Shown here: positions 32,880 through 40,497 of the stretch, piece after piece | How positions within the stretch are numbered: position 1 is the first letter of the stretch | How the letters are laid out: each line of letters opens with the position of its first letter | Assembly: GCF_003751605.1 (NCBI RefSeq) | Contig: NZ_RJVJ01000001.1 | Coordinates: 5,208,001 to 5,272,000 of the forward strand | Origin: Kitasatospora cineracea | Lineage (GTDB): Bacteria; Actinomycetota; Actinomycetes; Streptomycetales; Streptomycetaceae | Reading direction: 5' to 3' | DNA length: 64,000 nucleotides | Program-made: the position numbers and the translations under genes | The notes under the pieces: generated by a model | The model's input: the letters and a program-made list of their open reading frames with translations, nothing else | Database searches by the model: none | Told to the model about the DNA's origin: nothing

Positions 32880-34265
32880 GGGTGTGTCCAGTGACTGGTG
32901 TATCTGATGTTGTGTGAGTTACCGGCGGCCGATGGAGAGTCGGCCGTCGAAGGCGATGTCGAACGCCTGGAGGGCGGGCTTCCATCGCATGGTCCAGCGT
33001 TTGCGGCCCCGGCCGGTGGGGTCGAGGCTCATGACGGCCATGTAAACGCACTTCAGCGCCGCTTGCTCGTTCGGGAAGTGCCCGCGGGCCCGGACGGCCT
33101 TGCGAATACGGGCGTTGACCGACTCGATCGCGTTCGTCGTGCAGACGACGCGACGGATCTCGACAACGAACTGCAGGAAGGGCACGAACTCGGCCCAGGC
33201 GTTCTCCCACAGCCGCACGATCGCCGGATACTTCCTCCCCCATGCCTCCTGGAACTCCAGGAACCGCTCCTCGGCGGCGTCCTGGGTCGGGGGGGGGGTG
33301 GAGACGGGCTTGAGCGCCTTCGAGATCTTGTCCCAGTCCTGGCGGGCCGCGTAGCGGAACGAGGCGCGCATCAGGTGGACGACGCAGGTCTGCGTGATCG
33401 CCTGCGGCCGGACCGTGCCGATGGCGTCGGGCAGCCCCTTCAAGCCGTCGCAGACGACCATGCACACGTCCTCGACGCCGCGGTTCTTGATCTCGGCGAG
33501 GACCTGGAGCCAGTACTTGGCGCCCTCACCGCCGTCGCCGGCCCACAGGCCCAGGATGTCGCGGGCGCCGTCGACGGTGACCGCGAGAGCGACGTAGACC
33601 GGCCGGTTGGCGACCTGCCCGTCGCGGACCTTCACATGGATGCAGTCAATGAACACGACCGGGTAGACCGGGTCGAGGGGACGGTTCTGCCACTCGGCCA
33701 TTCCGTCCACGACCTTGTCGGTAATGGTGGAGATCGTCGACTTGGACACGCTCGCGCCGTAGACCTCGGCCAGGTGGGCAGAGATGTCACCGTGCGTCAG
33801 ACCCCTTGCGGACAGGGACAGCACCATCTCATCCACGCCGGCCAGCCGCCGCCGGCGCTTCTTGACGAGCTGCGGCTCGAAGGAGCCCTGACGGTCGCGC
33901 GGCACCGCGATCTCGACCGGCCCGACATCGGTCAGCACGGTCTTCGAACAGATCCCGTTGCGGGAGTTCCCGCTGCCGGCCCCGACCTTGTCGTGCTTCT
34001 CGTAGCCGAGGTGGTCGGTGATCTCGCCCTCCAGAGCGGACTCCAGCACGCGCTTGGTCAGCTGCTGCAGCAGCCCGCCCTCGCCGGTCAGCCGGATCCC
34101 GCCTGCGTGGGCCCGGTCGACCAGCTGCCCGATCAACTGCTCGTCCAACAGGTCCGCCGCCATCTCAACCGGCCGAACCTCCTCAACCGCCTCAACCGAG
34201 GCAGTCACGTCGCTCATCAGGTGCTCTTCCTTGATCAGGAGATGCACCGGTCACCGTACAGACCC
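32880..34265. mobile_element. IS256-family insertion sequence
   Basis: The ends form imperfect 26-bp inverted repeats (32880-32905 and 34240-34265; 21 of 26 match), starting GGGTGTGT on one side and GGGTCTGT on the other. They enclose a single full-length IS256-type transposase gene. The length of 1386 bp is normal. No clear flanking duplication was found, so the insertion may be old or rearranged. It lies immediately upstream of the DUF5131 gene. Confidence 0.8.
32919..34217 (-). CDS. IS256-family (mutator-type) transposase
   Basis: A 432-residue DDE transposase. The start is the ATG at 34217 (MSDVTASVEAVEEV), preceded by GGAAGAG; an upstream start is possible. Family landmarks are ALEGEITDHLGYEKHD, GNSRNG, DKVVDGMAEWQNRPLDPVYPVVFIDCIHVKV (first Asp), VCDGLKGLPDAI (second Asp) and RVVCTTNAIESVNARIRKAV (Glu). 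The frame is intact despite a run of ten G on the plus strand at 33289-33298. It should catalyse movement of the surrounding element. Confidence 0.92.
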   Translation of the reverse strand: MSDVTASVEAVEEVRPVEMAADLLDEQLIGQLVDRAHAGGIRLTGEGGLLQQLTKRVLESALEGEITDHLGYEKHDKVGAGSGNSRNGICSKTVLTDVGPVEIAVPRDRQGSFEPQLVKKRRRRLAGVDEMVLSLSARGLTHGDISAHLAEVYGASVSKSTISTITDKVVDGMAEWQNRPLDPVYPVVFIDCIHVKVRDGQVANRPVYVALAVTVDGARDILGLWAGDGGEGAKYWLQVLAEIKNRGVEDVCMVVCDGLKGLPDAIGTVRPQAITQTCVVHLMRASFRYAARQDWDKISKALKPVSTPPPTQDAAEERFLEFQEAWGRKYPAIVRLWENAWAEFVPFLQFVVEIRRVVCTTNAIESVNARIRKAVRARGHFPNEQAALKCVYMAVMSLDPTGRGRKRWTMRWKPALQAFDIAFDGRLSIGRR

Positions 34266-34325
34266 TCTTCTAGCGTGCGGAGTTGCGCCGGAGCGCTCAG
34301 GCTCGGTCGGTGCTTTCCCGTCAGG

Positions 34326-35384
34326 TCAGGTCTGGATGGGCCGTTCGTCGAAGGCGAGTTCCCGAAAGGCGTTGCGGATGCCGGTGAGGGGCTGCCGGTC
34401 GCGGGTGTAGTAGAGCTTGTTGGTGAGCAGTACGGCCCAGGTTTCCCGGCTGGGGGAGATCCACATGCCGGTGCCGGTGAAGCCGTAGTGGACCCAGGTG
34501 TCGTCGGCGGGGTCGGTGCCCGGGGCGGGGTGCCAGAACAGGCCGCGTGCGGGTGTCAGTTCGCCGGTGTGGACGGTCAGGGACTCCTTGACCCAGGTGG
34601 GGCCGAAGCCGGCCTGTCCGGTGGGGGAGGGGGTGAGCAGGTGGCGGAGGAACCGGGCGAGGTCGTCGGCGGTGGAGAAGACGCCGGCGATTCCGCAGAC
34701 GCCGTTCAGGAGGCGGGCGGAGAAGTCGTGGGCGGTGCCGCGGAGGTGGCGGCCGGTCTCCTCGTCGAATTCGGTGGGGGCGCTCAGGGCGGCCCGGTCG
34801 GCGGGTAGCGGGCCGAAGCGGGTGGAGTCCATGCCGAGGGGCTGCCAGATCCGTTCGGCGGCGAGTCGGTCGAGGGGGTGGCCGGAGAGGTGTTCGGCGA
34901 GGTAGCCGAGGACGAGGGCGGCGCGGTCGGTGTAGTCGACGGCTTCGCCCGGGCGACGGTGGAGGGCTTCGTGGAGGACGCCTTCGCGGACGGCGGCCGG
35001 GTCGGTGCCGTAGAGGTTCTTGAGTTGGGCCCGCAGCGGGAGGCCGGCGGTGTGGGCGAGCAGGTTCCGTGCGGTGGCCCGGCCGAGGGGGTGCCCGGTT
35101 ACCTCGGGCCAGAAGGCGCCGAGCGGTTCGTCGAGGGGGAGGAGGCCGTCCTCCCAGAGCGTGCCAGCGGTGGACCAGACGGCGAGGATCTTGGTGAGGC
35201 TGGCGACGTCGAAGACGGTGTCCGGCAGCATCGGGGTGTCCGGGCAGGCGGGGTCGAGGACGCCGACGGCGCCGCCCACTTGGAATCCGGCCGCGTTGCC
35301 GACGGCCCATACGGCGCCGGGGTAGGCCCGGTCGCGGACACCGTCGGCCAGGAGCTGCTGGATGCGGTCGGTGCTGGGTGTCAT
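34326..35384 (-). CDS. Serine hydrolase, beta-lactamase/DD-peptidase-like
   Basis: A 352-residue member of the class C beta-lactamase/esterase family. The nucleophile motif is SLTK (FDVASLTKILAVW, about residues 59-71), the second motif is YTD (VDYTDRAALVLGYL), and HYGFTGTGMWISP supplies the third. There is no signal peptide, so it is probably cytoplasmic and more likely an esterase or peptide/amide hydrolase than a drug-resistance enzyme. It lies just downstream (85 bp) of the MurA-like operon in the opposite reading order along the minus strand: it starts upstream of the IS element and after the glycosyltransferase stop. Its link to that operon is uncertain. Confidence 0.85.
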   Translation of the reverse strand: MTPSTDRIQQLLADGVRDRAYPGAVWAVGNAAGFQVGGAVGVLDPACPDTPMLPDTVFDVASLTKILAVWSTAGTLWEDGLLPLDEPLGAFWPEVTGHPLGRATARNLLAHTAGLPLRAQLKNLYGTDPAAVREGVLHEALHRRPGEAVDYTDRAALVLGYLAEHLSGHPLDRLAAERIWQPLGMDSTRFGPLPADRAALSAPTEFDEETGRHLRGTAHDFSARLLNGVCGIAGVFSTADDLARFLRHLLTPSPTGQAGFGPTWVKESLTVHTGELTPARGLFWHPAPGTDPADDTWVHYGFTGTGMWISPSRETWAVLLTNKLYYTRDRQPLTGIRNAFRELAFDERPIQT

Positions 35385-35469
35385 CGTCTCCCCGATTCGC
35401 TGTGGACGTCCCGCTCCGGCCAGCGTAGTGAGCGGGCCGGAGCGGAACGGGTTGCGGCGTGACGCGGCG

Positions 35470-36582
35470 TCAGCCGAGTCGGCGGCCGAGTTCGGCCAGG
35501 GCGGTGGCGGTGGTGCTGAGCGGGTGGCGGGCCGCGTTGGCCCGGCCCGCGTCGCGTAGTTCGGTGAGGAGGGTGCGGGCGGTCCGCAGCCGGCCCAGGG
35601 TGCGGGCGACGGCGGCGGGATCGGTGAAGTCGACGGCCAGCGCGGAGGCCCCGAGGGCCTCCACCAGTCCGGGGACGGGTTGGTAGAGGACGGGCAGGCC
35701 GCAGGCCTGGGCCTCGAGCGCGACCAGGCCCATGGCCTCCAGAGTGGTGGAGGGTACGGCGAGCGCGTCGTGCTCGGTGAAGGCCTGCCAGAGCTGCGGA
35801 CGGGGCAGCCAGCCGAGGTAGCGGGCGTCGACGCCCGCCTGCTGGAGCACGGGGCGGAACGCGCCGAACTCCGCGGCCGGTGCGGCGATGCTCAGCTCGA
35901 TCCCGGGGAGGGCGGCCAGTGCCTGGGCGAGGACGACGCCGCCCTTCTCCGGGGTGAGCCGTCCGGCGTACAGCAGCCGCAGGCGCTCGGCCGGGGCCGC
36001 CCCGAACGGTGCGGGCGGGTGGCGTAGGAGACGGTCGGGGACGCCCCACGGGATGTGGTGGATCTTGCGCGGATCGGTGTGGGGTGCGAGGCGGAGCAGG
36101 TGGTCGGCCATGGCGGGGGTGGGGGCCACGACGGCGTCGGCGAGGCGCGCGCTCTCGCGCAGGACCTGCAGTTGGTCGCGGTGCTGCTCGGCGAACAGCA
36201 GGTCGGTGCCGTGGATCAGCGCGATCCGGGGACGGTCGGGCAGGGCCCGGAGCAGCGCGGGGGTGGCACCGAATGCGAGGTGTTGCAGGTGCAGCACCTC
36301 GACCGGCTCCGCGGCCAGGGCGTGGGCGAGGGCTCGGGAGAGGGCGGCCACGTACCGGTGGAAGGTGGGCCCCTGGAGGGTCTTGCCGGTGACGGTGAGC
36401 AGGCCGAGCCCGGCCGGAAGCACGGGTGCTGGGCCGGACGGCCGGAGCATGAAGGCCCGGGCGGGGATCAGCGGGTCGGGGCCGGTGTAGAAGTCGTGGA
36501 AGAGTTCGACGCTGCCGCCGGGGCTGTCGGCGGGCAGGTCGAGGCAGGTGGCGACCAGCGGCCGGGGCATGGGGGTGGTCAT
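35470..36582 (-). CDS. GT4-family glycosyltransferase
   Basis: A 370-residue GT-B fold retaining glycosyltransferase. The C-terminal nucleotide-sugar domain shows LLYAGRLTPEKGGVVLAQAL and the donor-binding EAMGLVALEAQACGLPVL with its E-x7-E pattern. The N-terminal acceptor domain has an LIHGTDLLF segment. No signal or membrane segment is evident, so it is cytoplasmic. Its ATG overlaps the stop of the Dcd-like gene (ATGA). It is the last gene of a five-gene coupled operon and may add a sugar to a nucleotide- or enolpyruvyl-derived small molecule; acceptor and donor are unknown. Confidence 0.85.
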   Translation of the reverse strand: MTTPMPRPLVATCLDLPADSPGGSVELFHDFYTGPDPLIPARAFMLRPSGPAPVLPAGLGLLTVTGKTLQGPTFHRYVAALSRALAHALAAEPVEVLHLQHLAFGATPALLRALPDRPRIALIHGTDLLFAEQHRDQLQVLRESARLADAVVAPTPAMADHLLRLAPHTDPRKIHHIPWGVPDRLLRHPPAPFGAAPAERLRLLYAGRLTPEKGGVVLAQALAALPGIELSIAAPAAEFGAFRPVLQQAGVDARYLGWLPRPQLWQAFTEHDALAVPSTTLEAMGLVALEAQACGLPVLYQPVPGLVEALGASALAVDFTDPAAVARTLGRLRTARTLLTELRDAGRANAARHPLSTTATALAELGRRLG

Positions 36583-37115
36583 CGGGGGCCTCCGGGGATC
36601 TCCTCGTAGAGACGGGAGGTGTCGATGCCGTCGGTACCGGTGTACTTGAGGCCGAGCTGCTGGTAGCTGGCGGGGGCGCCGAAGGTCTGGAGGAAGACGA
36701 CCTTCCCGAACGTCATGCCGGCGTGGACCCGGACGGGGCGGACGGCGCGGATCTCCAGGGTCCAGCGGATCGCGTGGCCGGCGTGCCCGAGCGGAGCGGA
36801 GACGTGGACCCAGATGCCGAGCGATCCGACGGTGCGGTCGCCGTTGAGCATCTGCGCGTACCGCTCGGAGCCGGTGCGCTCCAGCGTCACCCCGAGGTAG
36901 AGCACGCCCGGATCGAGGACCACGCCCTCGGGCGGGATGGTGAGTTCCGTGGAGGAGGTGGGCGCGGCGGCGTCCAGGTCGCCGTCGCACACCCGCAGCG
37001 TCTCGCCCAGGCGCCAGTCGTAGGCGTTGGGGGACAGCCGGGCCGGGTCGAACGGCTCGATGGCGATCTCGCCCGCTGCGACGGCGGCGGCGATCGCGGG
37101 GCCGGTGAGGATCAT
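36579..37115 (-). CDS. Dcd-like protein, second paralogue (keeps Glu, lacks SS/R)
   Basis: A 178-residue dUTPase/dCTP-deaminase fold protein. The N-terminus MILTGPAIAAAV and the C-terminal GMTFGKVVFL and LGLKYTGTDG align with dCTP deaminase. The Ser-Ser-x-x-Arg segment is changed: it reads GDRTVGSLG (residues 92-100), so the first Ser is Arg94, the second Thr95, and the arginine is Ser98. The catalytic-type Glu is kept as Glu121 in WTLEIRAV. The paralogue directly upstream has the reciprocal pattern. Starts overlap as TGATG upstream and ATGA downstream. It may form a mixed oligomer with its partner, may bind nucleotides without deaminating them, or may have a new activity. Confidence 0.8.
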   Translation of the reverse strand: MILTGPAIAAAVAAGEIAIEPFDPARLSPNAYDWRLGETLRVCDGDLDAAAPTSSTELTIPPEGVVLDPGVLYLGVTLERTGSERYAQMLNGDRTVGSLGIWVHVSAPLGHAGHAIRWTLEIRAVRPVRVHAGMTFGKVVFLQTFGAPASYQQLGLKYTGTDGIDTSRLYEEIPGGPR

Positions 37116-37651
37116 CAGGCCGCCGCCCCGGCACCGGGCAGGTCGCGCCAGTAGGCAGAGGGCTGCGGGCCCTGTGCGGCCTGGTACTTGCCGCGGTAGA
37201 GGTCGACGGCGCCGACGGAGAGGAAGAACATGATCTGGCCGATCTTCATGCCCTCGTAGACCCGTAGCGGGCGGGTGGCGGAGAGCATCAGGGTCCACTG
37301 CCCGTGGAAGCCGATGTCGCCGATCGGCGCGGTGATCTCGACGAACAGGCCGAGCCTGCCCACCGACGAGCGGCCGAACAGCAGCGGGACGAACGTGTCG
37401 GAGCCGACCTCCTCCACGGTGTGCCCGAGGTAGAGCTCGCCGGGCTCCAGGACGAATCCGCCCGCACCGATCTCGAACTCCCTGGTGGGGTTGGGGCGGT
37501 GGGCGTCGATGACGGTGCCGGTGTAGACCCGCAGCGTCCTGCCGAGGCTGACGTTGTAGCTGTTGGGGTTGACCTGGTCGGCCTCGAACGGGGAGATGCG
37601 CATCCGGCCGTCGCCGGTGGCGGTGGTGATCTCCGGTCCGGTGAGGATCAT
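37115..37651 (-). CDS. Dcd-like protein, first paralogue (keeps SS/R, lacks Glu)
   Basis: A 178-residue dCTP-deaminase-fold protein. It keeps GRSSVGRLG (residues 93-101), with Ser95, Ser96 and Arg99 matching residues important in Dcd, and it keeps YEGMKIGQIMFF and YRGKYQAAQGP. The catalytic glutamate of the T-L-E-L segment is replaced by Met122 (WTLMLSAT). Classical Dcd converts dCTP to dUTP; without this Glu that reaction is doubtful for the protein alone. It overlaps the phosphatase gene upstream (ATGA) and its paralogue downstream (TGATG). The housekeeping dcd gene is expected elsewhere in the genome. Confidence 0.82.
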   Translation of the reverse strand: MILTGPEITTATGDGRMRISPFEADQVNPNSYNVSLGRTLRVYTGTVIDAHRPNPTREFEIGAGGFVLEPGELYLGHTVEEVGSDTFVPLLFGRSSVGRLGLFVEITAPIGDIGFHGQWTLMLSATRPLRVYEGMKIGQIMFFLSVGAVDLYRGKYQAAQGPQPSAYWRDLPGAGAAA

Positions 37652-38880
37652 GAGACGGCTCCTTCGTCGAATGGGGTGTCAGTGAGGGTGTGTCGGACGG
37701 CCAGCCCGAGCGGGTGGCCGAGCCGGTGTGCGGGCCCGGCCGGGAAACCCTCGGCCAGGTAGTCGGTGGTGAGTACGGCGCGCACCCCGGGCGGCAGCGG
37801 GTCGGGGACGGTCACCAGTGGCCCGGCCCGCTCGGCGAGCACGGGAAGCAGAGCGGGCAGGTCCGGATCGGCGTCTTCGGGGAGGGGAACGTGGACGAGT
37901 CGGTTGCCGCACGGTTCGACGGACAGCAGGTCGGCCAGGCACAGTTCGTCGCCGAGTGGGGTCTCCCGCAGCACGGTCTCGTTGAGGATCACGGCCTCCG
38001 CACCGAGTTCGGTGCGCAGCCGGACCGCGATGGCTTCCAGCAGTTCGCGCCGATCGGGCACCACGTTCCGCCAGCGGTCGGCGAGCCGCCCGAGCGGGAT
38101 GGCGAGTTCGGCTGCGAGCGCCTCGATCTGCTCGCCGATCGGCTCCAACTCGGCAGGGAGTGGAGCTGATTGGGGAAAGCAGCCGGTGCGGGCGGCCCAG
38201 CCGACACCGGCGGGTTCGGCGAGGGCGTACCCGGCGCCGAGTTCGGCGCCCTTGACGATCAGGGTGGTGCCGACCTGCTCGGGACCGTAGCGGTCGCTGT
38301 GGCAGTGCCCGGCGAAGACGACGTCCAGGAACGGGCACTCGTCGACCAACCGAAGGTCGTGCTCGAATCCGGAGTGGGACAGCACTACCCAGGAGTCCAC
38401 CTCGTGGTGGTGGGCGATCAGCAGGTCGCGCAGGGCCCGGACCGGGTCTGTGGCGCGTTGGCCGACACGATCGCCCAGTGGGATAGCGGAGAACGCCTGC
38501 TCGCCGATGACCGCAGTGACCGCCACTCTCCGGCCGCCGACCTCGGCCTTCTGCAGCGGACGGAACAGCAGTTCACCGGTCTCCGAGTCGACAGCGTTCG
38601 CGCAGACCGTCAACTCGCGCAGGCCTGGCTCGAAGTGATGGCTCCAGCCGTGGTTGCCCGGTGCGATCACGTCGAACAGCGATAGTAGGACGCGCCGCTC
38701 GACACGGCCTTGGCCGAGGCGGTAGATGCCGGTGCCCTCGAAGAAGTCGCCGCAGTCCACCACCAGGGCGCCCTCGCGGGCGGCGTGCAGGTGGGCCAGC
38801 ATCCCGGTCGACCCGGCGAGGGAGGAGTGGATGTCGGTGGTGGCGATGATCTGCCGCAGCGTCCGCGTCGGCGGGGTCAT
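37648..38880 (-). CDS. Metallophosphatase / 5'-nucleotidase-like
   Basis: A 410-residue calcineurin-like phosphoesterase with a UshA/CpdB-type layout but no signal peptide. Metal-binding motifs are in order: TTDIHSSLAG (D-x-H), VVDCGDFFEG (GD), APGNHGWSHHF (GNH), VVLSHSGFEHD (H) and VFAGHCHSDRYG (GHxH). The C-terminal region (about residues 270-400) corresponds to a 5'-nucleotidase C domain. It may dephosphorylate a nucleotide intermediate made by the MurA-like and Dcd-like neighbours. The ATG at 38880 overlaps the MurA-like stop (ATGA). Cytoplasmic location is unusual for the UshA group. Confidence 0.85.
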   Translation of the reverse strand: MTPPTRTLRQIIATTDIHSSLAGSTGMLAHLHAAREGALVVDCGDFFEGTGIYRLGQGRVERRVLLSLFDVIAPGNHGWSHHFEPGLRELTVCANAVDSETGELLFRPLQKAEVGGRRVAVTAVIGEQAFSAIPLGDRVGQRATDPVRALRDLLIAHHHEVDSWVVLSHSGFEHDLRLVDECPFLDVVFAGHCHSDRYGPEQVGTTLIVKGAELGAGYALAEPAGVGWAARTGCFPQSAPLPAELEPIGEQIEALAAELAIPLGRLADRWRNVVPDRRELLEAIAVRLRTELGAEAVILNETVLRETPLGDELCLADLLSVEPCGNRLVHVPLPEDADPDLPALLPVLAERAGPLVTVPDPLPPGVRAVLTTDYLAEGFPAGPAHRLGHPLGLAVRHTLTDTPFDEGAVS

Positions 38881-40190
38881 CGGGTGGCCTCGGTGATGTC
38901 GGCCCCCAGCGCGCGGAGTTTTCCGGGCAGATCGGCGTGGCCGCGTCGGAGCTGGTCGAGACCGCTGACGGTCGTGGTGCCGCGTGCGGTCAGGCCGGCG
39001 ATCAGCAGCGCAGTGCCGGTGCGGATGTCGGTGGCCCGGACAGCGGTGCCGGTGAGCCGCTGGGGTCCGGTCAGGTGGCATTCGGTCGAGGAGATCTCTT
39101 CGAACTCGGCCCCGAGTGCGCGCAGTTGGGAGAGCAGGTTGTGGTGTCGGCCGGGGTTGACTGCGTCGGCGAACCGGTGGGTGCCGGGCAGACCGAGGGC
39201 GAGGGCGAGCAGGGCGGGTTCGAAGTCGGCGTCCAGGCCGTCCGGGTCGAGCGAGGCTACGGCGGACAGCGGCTTGCCGCTCGGGGTGCCGCCACCGGGC
39301 AGAACCAGGGCCTCGGGTTCAGCTATGGCGGGGATGCCGAGACGGTTGAGCGCCCGGACGACAGGGGCGGTGTCCAGGCCGTGCACGCCTTCGATCCGGC
39401 CGCTGCCGCCGGTCGCGGCGATCGCGCAGGCCAGCGTTCCGGCTTCGATCTTGTCGCCGGGTACCGTCCAGCTCAGGTCCGCACCGCTGGTGACGGACGG
39501 AGGTTCGAGGACGAGGCGGTTCTCGCCGAGGTCCGCTCGCCATCCGCCCTGCCGCAGGAAGTCCAGTACGCCGGTGAACTCCGGTGACAGGTTGGGGCTG
39601 CCCAGGAGCAGCCGCCGATCGCCCGCCACGGCGCGCAGCACCGCGACGACGCTGGCCCCGCGGGAGCGGAACGGCAGCTCGATCGCCACCTGCCCGGCGC
39701 GGCCGGCGGCGGTGGCGACTCGGTAGCCGGCGTCGCCGGTCTCGACCTCGTCGCCGAACGCCTCGTAGACCTTGAAGTGCAGGTCCATGCCCCGCTCACC
39801 GATCCGGCAGCCCCCGGGCCAGGGCAACTGGGCCTGGCCGTAGGTGGCCAGCAGGGAGGGCACCAGGTAGTAGGAAGCGCGGATCCGGGCGGCCTCGGTG
39901 AGATGGGACAGCCGGGTGCGGTCCTCGACGGGAGCGAGGGCGACCGCCCGGGGAGCGGAGACAGGGCGGGTCAGGCAGTTGCCCGCGCGCTGGAGCAGCG
40001 TCAGCATCAGCTGGACGTCCGTGCTGTCGGGCACGTTGTCCAGGGTGACCGGGCGGCGGACCGCCGCGGCGGCGGCCAGCAACGGCAGGGCGGCGTTCTT
40101 CGAGCCGTCCACCCGCACGGCGCCGGCCAGCGGGCGGCCGGGGCGGACGGTGATGGACGGACCGGCCTCGGTGATGGAGATGGGCGTCAT
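38877..40190 (-). CDS. MurA-like enolpyruvyl transferase
   Basis: A 437-residue EPSP-synthase/MurA fold protein. It keeps the substrate-binding GSKNAALP near residue 30, the MurA-type cysteine in PWPGGCRIGERGMDLH (the Cys that reacts with phosphoenolpyruvate), and VPGDKIEAGTLACAIAATGG with the conserved Asp and Glu. MurA proper adds enolpyruvyl to UDP-GlcNAc for peptidoglycan. Here the gene heads an operon with a nucleotidase and Dcd-like proteins, and not cell-wall genes, so the acceptor may be another nucleotide, as in nikkomycin/polyoxin-type pathways; that is inference. The ATG at 40190 follows GGAGGA at 5 nt. A divergent XRE regulator lies across a 307-bp gap. Confidence 0.85.
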   Translation of the reverse strand: MTPISITEAGPSITVRPGRPLAGAVRVDGSKNAALPLLAAAAAVRRPVTLDNVPDSTDVQLMLTLLQRAGNCLTRPVSAPRAVALAPVEDRTRLSHLTEAARIRASYYLVPSLLATYGQAQLPWPGGCRIGERGMDLHFKVYEAFGDEVETGDAGYRVATAAGRAGQVAIELPFRSRGASVVAVLRAVAGDRRLLLGSPNLSPEFTGVLDFLRQGGWRADLGENRLVLEPPSVTSGADLSWTVPGDKIEAGTLACAIAATGGSGRIEGVHGLDTAPVVRALNRLGIPAIAEPEALVLPGGGTPSGKPLSAVASLDPDGLDADFEPALLALALGLPGTHRFADAVNPGRHHNLLSQLRALGAEFEEISSTECHLTGPQRLTGTAVRATDIRTGTALLIAGLTARGTTTVSGLDQLRRGHADLPGKLRALGADITEATR

Positions 40191-40497
40191 GGAATCCTCC
40201 ACGGCAGTGGGCGGAACGGACGGGCGAGGGGGGAACGAGTCGGCCGGGCGAACCGGACCGTGGAGCCTCGTACCGGTCGGACGGAATGCGTCAGCGGCCG
40301 CCGCACGTCGGTCCGCGACGGTGGCCGGGCCTCCCGGGCCCGCCCCCGGCGGTCGAGCGCACGTTCGCCGCTCGATCGGGGAGAGCTCAATCCGACACCC
40401 GATCAGGTGGTCGTGGCAGGGCAGATTAGGTGGGTGAATTACGGCTGCCGAGTAGGCTGAATCCCCTTCCTACTCGCTCAGTTGGGGGATCGGACAG
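40191..40497. other. 307-bp divergent promoter region, MurA-like operon / XRE regulator
   Basis: The region lies between divergent starts and should contain both promoters. GGAGGA for the MurA-like gene and GGGGGAT for the XRE gene are visible at the two edges. A short inverted repeat, GTAGG...CCTAC (40452-40472), lies 26 bp before the XRE start. No confident -35/-10 pair and no gene were found. Confidence 0.45.

Noticed and set aside
32872-34273. Target-site duplication of the IS256-type element
   Set aside because: The eight bases outside the two inverted repeats do not match, nor do one- or two-base shifts, so none is claimed.
34326-35384. Secreted beta-lactamase conferring resistance
   Set aside because: The SLTK motif is present but there is no signal peptide, and the sequence fits the broad esterase/peptidase branch.
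38877-40190. Housekeeping murA
   Set aside because: The neighbours are nucleotide-handling and glycosyltransferase genes, coupled by overlaps, and no cell-wall genes are present; orthology cannot be proven, so the symbol was withheld.
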